This document shows, one piece after another, positions 1 to 5,362 of a stretch of 5,362 bases of DNA. The notes beneath the pieces are model-generated. The model was not told the DNA's origin. It did not search any database and saw nothing but the letters and a program-made list of their open reading frames with translations. Origin of the DNA: Hellea balneolensis (lineage in GTDB: Bacteria > Pseudomonadota > Alphaproteobacteria > Caulobacterales > Maricaulaceae); assembly GCA_003233025.1 (NCBI GenBank), contig QIKS01000149.1, positions 1 to 5,362 on the forward strand, given 5' to 3'. Each line of letters starts with the position of its first letter. Position 1 is the stretch's first letter. A program made the position numbers and the translations under genes.

Positions 1-536
1 GGCTGCGTTCCCATAAGCCACAATGCCATATCCAAATCATGGGTCATCAAATCGAGCGTCACCGATACGTCACTGCCCCGGCGTGAAGGCGGGCCAGAGC
101 GAATTGCGGTTATTGACAAGGGCTTTTCAGACAGGCTGTCCAGGCCAATAGCCCTGGCGACAAAGCGTTCTTGATGTCCAACTTGCAAGACCAGATTATT
201 GTCGTCAGCCAAATCGACCATTGTTGTTGCCATGTCCAAACTGGCCGCCAATGGTTTTTCCACAAGCACGTGCCGCCCGGCTTTTAACGCAGCGATGGCA
301 ATCGGCCCGTGGTGGATGGCCGGGCATGCGACAATAACCGCCTTCGCGTCAGCAAGCAATGTGTTGCAATTATCATAAGGATTTGTGCCGTGCTTTTTGG
401 CCGCTATGCGAACTTTGTCGTGATTGGGGTCAAATATGCCAACCAAATCAAGGCGCGGATGGGCGGCGCATTTCGCTGCGTGGTAGCCGCCAAATACGCC
501 AGCGCCAATGACGCCTATTTTCAAAGTTTTGCTCAT
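1..536 (-). CDS. Gfo/Idh/MocA-family NAD(P)-dependent oxidoreductase, C-terminus beyond the left edge
   Basis: Reading down the minus strand from the ATG at 536-534 gives 178 codons with no stop, running off the left edge; members are usually 300-350 aa, so roughly half is present. The N-terminus is a Rossmann fold with the dinucleotide-binding motif GAGVFG (residues 11-16). The family EKP motif follows (E93-K94-P95, the lysine being the usual catalytic residue), then GHQERF (120-125) and the start of the substrate domain with HDLDMALWL (166-174). Family members oxidise or reduce hydroxyl/keto groups of sugars, nucleotide sugars or inositols in the cytoplasm. The QVGHxERF and DLMxHDLDMALWL pattern resembles the subgroup that includes UDP-N-acetylglucosamine 3-dehydrogenase (GnnA), often found near lipid A genes, but no lpx gene is visible here, so the substrate is left open. 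A purine-rich GGGGAAAG about 8 bases before the ATG is a modest ribosome-binding site. The gene diverges from the MDR reductase. Confidence 0.9.
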   Translation of the reverse strand, partial: MSKTLKIGVIGAGVFGGYHAAKCAAHPRLDLVGIFDPNHDKVRIAAKKHGTNPYDNCNTLLADAKAVIVACPAIHHGPIAIAALKAGRHVLVEKPLAASLDMATTMVDLADDNNLVLQVGHQERFVARAIGLDSLSEKPLSITAIRSGPPSRRGSDVSVTLDLMTHDLDMALWLMGTQ

Positions 537-587
537 AATCGAACTTTCCCCTATTCAGCCCTACTATTCAAGTGCTAGATAACAGAT

Positions 588-608
588 ATACAATTTGTTG
601 CATACAAC
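588..608. promoter_or_regulatory. Operator-like half-site cluster in the divergent gap
   Basis: The 84-bp gap between the two divergent oxidoreductases contains a direct repeat of ATACAA (588-593 and 602-607, 14 bp start to start) with an opposing TTGT between them. This gives two overlapping inverted repeats: ACAA-T-TTGT (590-598, perfect) and GTTGCATACAAC (597-608, 10 of 12 positions symmetric). The cluster ends just before the ribosome-binding site of the MDR gene, where a bound repressor could block transcription. ACAA/TTGT symmetry is seen in many MarR-type operators, and MDR reductases are often under such control, but no regulator gene lies in the window. Function is inferred from symmetry and position only. 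No convincing -35/-10 pair could be assigned in this gap. Confidence 0.3.
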
Positions 609-613
609 AGGAG
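609..613 (+). promoter_or_regulatory. Ribosome-binding site AGGAG that fixes the MDR start
   Basis: AGGAG at 609-613 lies 7 bases before the ATG at 621, which is ideal spacing. The in-frame GTG at 615 would leave a gap of only one base, so it is unlikely to be the start even though it gives a slightly longer reading frame. Confidence 0.7.
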
Positions 614-620
614 AGTGGCC

Positions 621-1640
621 ATGAGCTTGATATCAAAAAATATGTGCATGAAATCTTACCCGAAAGGCACACCGACGCCTGATAATTTCACTATGACAAC
701 AACCGATGTCGCCCCGGCCGGGGACGGCGAAATTACCGTGCGCAATCATTGGATGAGTGTTGATCCTTATATGCGCGGTCGGATGAGCGGCATTCGCACC
801 TATATCGATCCTTTCCAGCTCGGCGAACCCATGGAAGGGGGGGCGGTTGGTGAAATTATCCACTCGGGCCATCCTGATTACGCCGTGGGCGATTGGGTTA
901 TGACCATGCTTGGCTGGCGCGAGATATTTACGGCGTCCGTCGATAGTTTGAAGAAAATAATGTTACAAAAGGTTGATATCAACCTGCTGCCGGCGCAAAA
1001 TTACTTAGGTGTTGGCGGTATGCCGGGCCTGACTGCCTATGCGGGCTTGTACAAAGTGGCCGGGTTTAAACCCGGCGAAACCGTGCTGGTTTCGGGTGCG
1101 GCGGGGGCGGTTGGCTCTATTGTTTGCCAGCTTGCCAAGGCGGATGGGGCCACTGTTGTCGGCCTTGCGGGCAGTGACGAGAAGTGCAAATGGCTCGAAT
1201 CACATGGTGTTGACACGGCTATAAATTACAAAACATGCGAAAATCTGACAAAAGCACTGCAAAAAGCTGCGCCGCGCGGGTTTGACGTCTATTTTGAAAA
1301 TGTTGGCGGCGATATGCTGAAAGCGGCGCTCGATACAATGAAAATGTTCGGCCGAATTGCCGCCTGTGGCATGATTTCCCAATATAATAATGAGAAGCCG
1401 GTTCCTGGCCCGGACAATTTAGTGATGATTGTTGGTAAGTCTTTGAAAATACAAGGTTTTATCGTCTCCAACTATGCACAATATGTGCCGGAATATCTGA
1501 TGAAACTTGGCCCGCTTATGGCGTCTGGTCAACTTGTCCAGCAAGAAACCGTCGAGCAAGGTATTGAAAACGCAGGCACTGCATTTTTGCGATTGTTTAG
1601 CGGTGACAAGCAAGGCAAAATGTTGGTAAAATTGACGTAA
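621..1640 (+). CDS. Zinc-independent MDR NADP-dependent oxidoreductase (CurA / prostaglandin-reductase group)
   Basis: A complete 339-aa protein, close to the 345 aa of E. coli CurA (YncB). This medium-chain reductase group uses NADPH to saturate the carbon-carbon double bond of alpha,beta-unsaturated ketones and aldehydes (curcumin, 15-oxoprostaglandins, reactive enals) in the cytosol. Visible marks are SVDPYMRGRM (46-55) in the GroES-like domain, GMPGLTAY (133-140) at the domain junction, and the nucleotide-binding turn SGAAGAVGS (158-166). GSDEK (184-188) and Y203 match the lysine and tyrosine that contact the NADP 2'-phosphate in the mammalian enzyme. FDVYFENVGG (221-230) and GFIVSNY (279-285) are further group signatures. 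The cysteine cluster of zinc-dependent alcohol dehydrogenases is absent, as expected. Family assignment is firm; the physiological substrate is unknown, so no symbol is given. No hairpin terminator follows the stop, so some read-through into the HU gene 110 bp downstream is possible. Confidence 0.93.
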   Translation: MSLISKNMCMKSYPKGTPTPDNFTMTTTDVAPAGDGEITVRNHWMSVDPYMRGRMSGIRTYIDPFQLGEPMEGGAVGEIIHSGHPDYAVGDWVMTMLGWREIFTASVDSLKKIMLQKVDINLLPAQNYLGVGGMPGLTAYAGLYKVAGFKPGETVLVSGAAGAVGSIVCQLAKADGATVVGLAGSDEKCKWLESHGVDTAINYKTCENLTKALQKAAPRGFDVYFENVGGDMLKAALDTMKMFGRIAACGMISQYNNEKPVPGPDNLVMIVGKSLKIQGFIVSNYAQYVPEYLMKLGPLMASGQLVQQETVEQGIENAGTAFLRLFSGDKQGKMLVKLT

Positions 1641-1661
1641 TCCCCCATAAAACCGCACCTT

Positions 1662-1684
1662 TTAACTTGACGTTAACCATTAAC
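1662..1684 (+). promoter_or_regulatory. CtrA-type binding box upstream of the HU gene
   Basis: TTAA at 1662-1665 and TTAA at 1673-1676 are separated by exactly seven bases, matching the TTAA-N7-TTAA consensus of the alphaproteobacterial cell-cycle regulator CtrA. The second half continues as TTAACCAT (1673-1680), the 8-base half-site form described in Caulobacter, and a third TTAAC follows at 1680-1684. The first box spans the TTGACG -35 hexamer, the arrangement usual at CtrA-activated promoters, although occlusion of polymerase is also possible. The match is read directly from the sequence; binding and the sign of regulation are inference. Confidence 0.55.
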
Positions 1685-1695
1685 AGCGTTCTATG
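1667..1695 (+). promoter_or_regulatory. Candidate promoter of the HU gene
   Basis: TTGACG (1667-1672, five of six bases of the -35 consensus, extended to CTTGAC as favoured in alphaproteobacteria) is followed after 17 bases by TCTATG (1690-1695), a poor -10 matching three of six. Transcription would start near 1702, leaving a leader of about 50 bases. The weak -10 fits a promoter that needs an activator, consistent with the overlapping CtrA-like box. Confidence 0.4.
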
Positions 1696-1750
1696 GGCTC
1701 ACAGATTTCGCACAATCCTGGGCGGGACGAAACCGATTATGGAGATAGCC

Positions 1751-2017
1751 ATGAACAAGAAAGAACTTATTAGCGCAGTTGCCGGTCAGTGCGGATGCAC
1801 ACAAGCCCAAGCTGGCGAAATGTATGATGCCCTTACCGGCACTATTGTGAGCGAGCTTAAAAGCGGCAATGAAATAAATATGCCCGGCTTTGGCAAATTT
1901 ATTGCCAAGCATCGTCCTTCACGTCAAATGCGCAATCCGGCTACGGGCCAAATGATGATGAGCAAGGCAAAAACATCTGCCCAGTTCAGAGCATCATCAA
2001 ATCTAAAAGACCTCTAA
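1751..2017 (+). CDS. hup: HU-family histone-like DNA-binding protein
   Basis: An 88-aa protein of the bacterial HU/IHF family, whose dimers bend and compact DNA with little or no sequence preference. The N-terminal MNKKELISAVA starts the helical dimerisation body. PGFGKF (45-50) is the conserved turn into the beta-arms, and RNPATGQ (61-67) is the arm tip with the intercalating proline P63. LKDL closes the last helix. The start at 1751 is chosen because GGAG (1741-1744) lies six bases upstream and the protein then has the normal HU length; a TTG at 1667 and an ATG at 1739 are in frame but would add an atypical extension. Two deviations stand out: methionine replaces the usual glycine before RNP, and the second arm strand MMMSKAKTSAQFRASS lacks the common FKAGK. 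This may therefore be a paralogue or a divergent lineage form rather than the main HU. A strong terminator follows, so the message ends here. Confidence 0.92.
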   Translation: MNKKELISAVAGQCGCTQAQAGEMYDALTGTIVSELKSGNEINMPGFGKFIAKHRPSRQMRNPATGQMMMSKAKTSAQFRASSNLKDL

Positions 2018-2036
2018 AAATACGCTCCCACGTATT
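2016..2036 (-). terminator. Weak candidate terminator for the DAHP synthase transcript
   Basis: AATACG (2019-2024) and CGTATT (2031-2036) form a six-base-pair stem with a six-base loop. Read on the minus strand, the stem runs straight into five Ts (complement of 2016-2020) that overlap the HU stop codon. The stem is short and only a third GC, so efficiency is doubtful. It lies about 70 bases past the DAHP synthase stop, where a terminator would be expected, since the larger hairpin nearby has no T-tract in this direction. Confidence 0.3.
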
Positions 2037-2047
2037 CGGAAGTTTAG

Positions 2048-2076
2048 ACCACCGCATTTTTTGCGGTGGTTTTTTT
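2048..2076 (+). terminator. Rho-independent terminator of the HU gene
   Basis: A perfect nine-base-pair stem, ACCACCGCA (2048-2056) with TGCGGTGGT (2062-2070), closes a five-T loop and is followed at once by a T run to 2076. It starts 31 bases after the HU stop codon. The T-tract is present only in the plus direction, so it ends the HU message. Transcripts of the convergent DAHP synthase gene would form the same hairpin without the U-tract. Confidence 0.9.
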
Positions 2077-2102
2077 GTGCCTTAAGCGGTGGTTTTTTGT
2101 GC
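2063..2102 (+). repeat. Imperfect tandem repeat of the terminator 3' arm and T-tract
   Basis: GCGGTGG, seven Ts and GTGC (2063-2080) recur after five bases (CTTAA) as GCGGTGG, six Ts and GTGC (2086-2102), differing by one T; the unit is 23 bp. The second arm can also pair with the 5' arm at 2048-2055, giving an alternative eight-base-pair stem with a 30-base loop and its own T-tract. The copy ends directly beside the stop codon of the convergent gene (2104-2106). It looks like a local slippage or duplication product. Confidence 0.8.
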
Positions 2103-2103
2103 T

Positions 2104-3480
2104 CTAACTGGCCAAGGCTTGCTTGCTCACATTGCGGTTCGCCCGCAATTCCTCTGCAATCAAGAATGCCAGTTCCAGCGCTTGGTCGGCGTTGAGGCGC
2201 GGATCGCAATGGGTGTGGTAGCGCGAGGATAAATCTTCCTCTCGCACCGCCTTGGCACCGCCAATACATTCGGTAACATTCTGGCCAGTCATTTCAAAAT
2301 GCACCCCGCCCGGCCAGCAGCTTTCTGCGTGTAGCACCTGCATAAATGCTTTTACCTCTGCCAAAATATTATCAAAGGGCCGGGTTTTATAGCCCGACGC
2401 CGTCTTGCGGGTATTGCCGTGCATAGGGTCGCATGACCATACCACATGCTTGCCAGATGCCTTCACTGCCCGTGCCAAAACGGGAAGCTCGCGCGCGACC
2501 CGTTCATGACCATAACGCGCAATGAGCGTCAGACGCCCGGCAATATTTTCAGGGTTGAGCTTGTCCATGAGCCGCAAGAGATCATCGGCGCTCATTTCCG
2601 GGCCAATTTTCATGGCAATCGGGTTTTCCACCCCGCTTAAAAATTCGACATGGGCGCCGTCCAATTGCCGTGTGCGATTGCCAATCCACAAGAGATGCGC
2701 CGATGTATCATACCAGCGCCCCGTCGTGCTATCGATGCGGGTCATGGCTTGCTCATAGCCAAGCAACAAGCCTTCATGGCTGGTGTAATATTCCGTGGTC
2801 GCCATTTGCGGCGTGCTTTGCGGTGTCACGCCGCAAGCTTGCATGAAATCCATAGCGTCGGTGATTTTATCGCACAGCTCCTGGTATTTTTGCGTCTGCT
2901 CACTATCGCCGACAAAGCCCAATGTCCATTTGTGGATATTGCGCAAATTGGCATAACCGCCCGTTGAAAACGCCCGAATAAGATTGAGCGTCGATGCGGA
3001 TTGTCCGTAAGCTTTGAGCAGTCTTTCAGGGTCAGGCACACGGCTCTCGGGTGTGAAATCCATGCCGTTAATATTATCGCCCCGGTAACTGGGCAGGGTA
3101 ATCCCGTCGCGGGTTTCCGTTGGTGATGAACGCGGCTTGGCAAATTGTCCGGCAATGCGGCCAATTTTAACAACCGGCTTGCCACCACCATATGTCAGCA
3201 CGACAGCCATCTGCATCATGACGCGAAACATGTCGCGTAGGTTATCGGGATGAAATTCCCGGAAGCTCTCGGCGCAATCGCCGCCTTGCATCAGGAAGGC
3301 ATTGCCCATGGCCACCTGCCCAAGCCGCTCGGTCAAGCGGCGCGCTTCACCGGCGAACACCAAAGGCGGATAGCCGCTTAAGGTTTTTTCCACATCGGCC
3401 AGATGTTTCTTATCCGGATAATCTTCGGGTATATGTTTTGCCGGTTTTTGTCGCCAACTTGATGGTGTCCATTTGCTCAT
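2104..3480 (-). CDS. aroG: Class II 3-deoxy-7-phosphoheptulonate (DAHP) synthase
   Basis: A complete 458-aa enzyme that condenses phosphoenolpyruvate with erythrose 4-phosphate to DAHP, the first committed step of the shikimate pathway to aromatic amino acids. Length and motifs fit the class II (plant and Mycobacterium AroG) type. It opens with [10 protein letters not shown] and carries [10 protein letters not shown] (64-73), [14 protein letters not shown] (105-118), [16 protein letters not shown] (265-280), DPMHGNT (351-357), [11 protein letters not shown] (394-404) and CDPRLN (425-430). The metal ligands known from the M. tuberculosis enzyme correspond to C69, H354, E396 and D426, all present, so it should be active. 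The start at 3480 matches the family N-terminus and has GAGA seven bases upstream. An in-frame ATG at 3492 follows a run of nine As with no ribosome-binding site and would add only four residues. Class II enzymes are usually feedback-inhibited by aromatic products; this cannot be judged from sequence alone. The gene is convergent with HU, divergent from ettA and probably monocistronic. The symbol follows M. tuberculosis; others name the gene aroF or aroA. Confidence 0.96.
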   Translation of the reverse strand: MSKWTPSSWRQKPAKHIPEDYPDKKHLADVEKTLSGYPPLVFAGEARRLTERLGQVAMGNAFLMQGGDCAESFREFHPDNLRDMFRVMMQMAVVLTYGGGKPVVKIGRIAGQFAKPRSSPTETRDGITLPSYRGDNINGMDFTPESRVPDPERLLKAYGQSASTLNLIRAFSTGGYANLRNIHKWTLGFVGDSEQTQKYQELCDKITDAMDFMQACGVTPQSTPQMATTEYYTSHEGLLLGYEQAMTRIDSTTGRWYDTSAHLLWIGNRTRQLDGAHVEFLSGVENPIAMKIGPEMSADDLLRLMDKLNPENIAGRLTLIARYGHERVARELPVLARAVKASGKHVVWSCDPMHGNTRKTASGYKTRPFDNILAEVKAFMQVLHAESCWPGGVHFEMTGQNVTECIGGAKAVREEDLSSRYHTHCDPRLNADQALELAFLIAEELRANRNVSKQALAS

Positions 3481-3680
3481 CGAAATTCTCATTTTTTTTT
3501 CAAGGATATAGTAAAACGCCCCGCCGGGCAAAAATGCAAGCAAAAAACGAAGATGATGTGCAGATAGTGTTTGGCCAGATTTGTCGTTGTATTGTCACGG
3601 CTGGGTTCATCCTAAAATAGGGGGCCGGCAAAAGGGAGGCGATTGTGGCGGGCGGCACATATCTGTGTATAAATCCGCAC

Positions 3681-3711
3681 TTGCATAACCCGCCGACTAG
3701 CGCCATATAAG
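3681..3711 (+). promoter_or_regulatory. Candidate ettA promoter in the 262-bp divergent gap
   Basis: TATAAG (3706-3711) matches five of six -10 bases. TTGCAT (3681-3686) is a four-of-six -35, but the 19-base spacer is long; an overlapping CATATA (3704-3709) would give 17. Transcription would start near 3718, giving a leader of about 25 bases. The rest of the 3481-3742 gap shows no convincing gene on either strand. It contains a T9 run (3492-3500) and a small GC-rich hairpin (GCCC 3518-3521 with GGGC 3526-3529) that would lie in the DAHP synthase leader. Confidence 0.35.
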
Positions 3712-3742
3712 CGACACATTTTGCAACCATCCGGAGCGCCTT

Positions 3743-5362
3743 ATGGCCCGTAAATTTATTTATCATATGCAGGGTTTGTCGAAAAAATTTGGCAATAAAA
3801 CTGTTTTGGACAATATCCATTTATCTTTCTATCCCGACGCTAAAATCGGCATGGTGGGGGTCAATGGTTCTGGTAAATCGACCTTGCTTAAAATTATGGC
3901 CGGGCTTGACGACGATGTCAGCGGTGAGCATTGGGCGGCGGAAGGCACAAAAATAGGTTATTTGGCCCAAGAACCGCGCCTTGATGAGAGCGCCGATGTT
4001 TGGGGTAATGTGATTTCGGGTTGTGAAGACAAGCAGATTTTCGATGCTTATAATGCGGTCGCCGTTAAAATGGCCGAAGAATATACCGACGAATTGATGG
4101 AAGAAATGACGGCCCTGCAAGAAAAGGTCGATGACCGTGATGCTTGGGATATTGACAGCAAAATCGACATGGCCATGCAAGCTTTGCGGTGCCCGCCAAA
4201 AGACTGGCCCGTCGACAATCTGTCTGGCGGGGAAGCCCGCCGGGTGGCGATTTGTCAGCTTTTGCTGTCCAAGCCCGATATGCTGTTGATGGATGAGCCG
4301 ACAAACCATTTGGACGCGGAAACCGTGGCTTGGCTGGAAAATTATCTGATAAAATATACCGGCGCGGTTATCTTGATTACACATGACCGGTATTTCTTGG
4401 ATAATATCACCAGCTGGACGTTGGAGCTTGACCGGGGGCGGGGACTGCCACACGAAGGAAATTACTCCTCATGGGCGGCGTCCAAACATGATCGTATGCG
4501 CCAAGAAGGCCGCGAGGGCGATGCCAAGGAACGGGCTTTGAAACGCGAGCTGGAATGGATACGCTCCAACCCGAAAGCCCGCCAAGCCAAATCAAAAGCG
4601 CGGATAAAATCCTATGAAGCCATGCGCGACGCGGCCGAGAATGAGAAAGTCGGCGTTGCCGAAATCCGTATTCCGCTTGGCCCCCGGCTTGGCAATCTGG
4701 TGGTTGAGGCTGACAAAATCGAGAAGGGGTTTGGGGAGAAATTACTGATTAAGGATTTGTCTTTCCGCCTGCCACCCGGCGGCATTGTCGGGGTTATCGG
4801 CCCCAATGGCGCTGGTAAAACCACCTTGTTTAAAATGATAACCGGGGTGGAAAAACCTGACGCTGGCACGTTTAAAGTCGGGGAAACCGTCGAGCTTGGC
4901 TATGTTGACCAAAGCCGCGATGCGCTCAACCCGGCCCATAATGTCTGGCAAGAAATCACGGGCGGCGTCGATGTGCTTAATCTCGGCAAGCGCGAAATGA
5001 ACAGCCGGGCTTATGTAGGTGCGTTTAATTTCAAAGGCACGGATCAGCAAAAAAATGTCGGTAAGCTGTCAGGCGGTGAGCGCAACCGGGTGCATTTGGC
5101 CAAGATGTTGACCAAGCCGTCCAACTTGCTTTTACTCGATGAGCCGACCAATGATTTGGATATGGAAACTTTATCGGCGCTGGAAGTTGCCTTGGAGCAT
5201 TTCGCAGGATGTGCGGTTATCATTTCCCATGACCGGTTTTTCCTCGACCGTATCGCCACGCATATTCTGGCCTTTGAAGGGGACAGTCATGTGGAATGGT
5301 TTGAGGGCGGGTTCTCCGATTATATCGAGGATAAAAAACGTCGCCTCGGCCCGGATGCAGAC
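3743..5362 (+). CDS. ettA: Energy-dependent translational throttle protein EttA (ABC-F ATPase), 3' end beyond the right edge
   Basis: 540 codons are open to the right edge; E. coli EttA has 555 aa, so only some 15 residues are missing. EttA is a cytoplasmic ABC-F protein without membrane segments that binds the ribosomal E site and gates the first elongation step according to the ATP/ADP ratio. Two full ATPase domains are visible. Domain 1 has Walker A GVNGSGKST (39-47), signature LSGGE (160-164), Walker B ending LLMDEPTNHLD with catalytic E185, and switch H214. Domain 2 has Walker A GPNGAGKTT (353-361), LSGGE (442-446), LLLLDEPTNDLD with E467, and H496. Between them lies the charged P-site tRNA interaction arm (about 240-300), with KELEW-like RELEWIRSNPKARQAKSKAR. 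Stretches such as ELDRGRGLP, EGNYSSW, SRAYVGAFNFKG and FLDRIATHIL are EttA-specific and separate it from Uup or YheS. GGAG (3733-3736) lies six bases before the ATG. The gene diverges from DAHP synthase. No frameshift was found on codon-by-codon reading. Confidence 0.97.
   Translation, partial: MARKFIYHMQGLSKKFGNKTVLDNIHLSFYPDAKIGMVGVNGSGKSTLLKIMAGLDDDVSGEHWAAEGTKIGYLAQEPRLDESADVWGNVISGCEDKQIFDAYNAVAVKMAEEYTDELMEEMTALQEKVDDRDAWDIDSKIDMAMQALRCPPKDWPVDNLSGGEARRVAICQLLLSKPDMLLMDEPTNHLDAETVAWLENYLIKYTGAVILITHDRYFLDNITSWTLELDRGRGLPHEGNYSSWAASKHDRMRQEGREGDAKERALKRELEWIRSNPKARQAKSKARIKSYEAMRDAAENEKVGVAEIRIPLGPRLGNLVVEADKIEKGFGEKLLIKDLSFRLPPGGIVGVIGPNGAGKTTLFKMITGVEKPDAGTFKVGETVELGYVDQSRDALNPAHNVWQEITGGVDVLNLGKREMNSRAYVGAFNFKGTDQQKNVGKLSGGERNRVHLAKMLTKPSNLLLLDEPTNDLDMETLSALEVALEHFAGCAVIISHDRFFLDRIATHILAFEGDSHVEWFEGGFSDYIEDKKRRLGPDAD

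Noticed and set aside
309..578. An 89-codon plus-strand ORF opposite the Gfo/Idh/MocA gene
   Set aside because: It is antisense to a frame with clear GxGxxG and EKP motifs, and its own protein resembles nothing known.
1667..1750. N-terminal extension of HU from the TTG at 1667
   Set aside because: The TTG is part of the likely -35/CtrA region, has no ribosome-binding site, and the extension is absent from HU proteins; the ATG at 1751 has a good GGAG.
2826..3191. A 121-codon minus-strand ORF inside aroG in another frame
   Set aside because: It is a frame shadow of the class II DAHP synthase, whose own frame holds all catalytic motifs without interruption.
3518..3529. GC-rich hairpin in the DAHP synthase leader as a terminator or riboswitch
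   Set aside because: The stem has only four base pairs with a weak following T stretch, and no known riboswitch core is visible.
3500..3820. A 106-codon minus-strand ORF across the aroG-ettA gap
   Set aside because: It overlaps the start of ettA on the opposite strand, has no ribosome-binding site or recognisable domain, and its product looks like translated non-coding sequence.
3821..4453. A 210-codon minus-strand ORF opposite ettA
   Set aside because: It lies wholly antisense to an intact, motif-rich EttA frame, its product shows no recognisable domain, and several similar minus-strand ORFs there are explained by the codon bias of ettA.

Overview
The window looks like an ordinary chromosomal housekeeping segment from an alphaproteobacterium. 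The supports are a class II (plant-like) DAHP synthase of the usual alphaproteobacterial form, an intact TTAA-N7-TTAA CtrA-type box in front of an HU gene, and moderate GC with no sign of recent transfer. Order or genus cannot be named from the sequence alone. There is no rRNA, tRNA, CRISPR array, insertion sequence, phage gene or recognisable accessory system.

Layout, left to right. (1) The N-terminal part of a Gfo/Idh/MocA-family dehydrogenase lies on the minus strand and is cut by the left edge (1-536). (2) An 84-bp divergent gap carries clustered ATACAA/TTGT half-sites. (3) A zinc-independent MDR enzyme of the CurA/prostaglandin-reductase group lies on the plus strand (621-1640). (4) A 110-bp gap holds a CtrA-like box overlapping a TTGACG -35 element. 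(5) An 88-aa HU-family nucleoid protein follows (1751-2017). (6) An 86-bp convergent gap contains a strong rho-independent terminator whose 3' arm and T-tract are repeated downstream, plus a weaker hairpin facing the other way. (7) Class II DAHP synthase lies on the minus strand (2104-3480). (8) A 262-bp divergent gap has a probable ettA promoter and no convincing gene. (9) The ABC-F translation factor EttA lies on the plus strand (3743-5362) and is cut by the right edge just before its C-terminus.

The genes do not form one pathway. DAHP synthase opens the shikimate pathway, EttA tunes translation initiation to the energy state, HU compacts DNA, and the two oxidoreductases are probably independent. 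Nearly every boundary is divergent or convergent, so most genes are likely monocistronic. The exception is the MDR gene and HU, which point the same way without a visible terminator between them.

I found no undescribed system. The most interesting signals are regulatory: possible cell-cycle (CtrA) control of HU, the partially duplicated terminator, and the operator-like cluster in front of the MDR gene.
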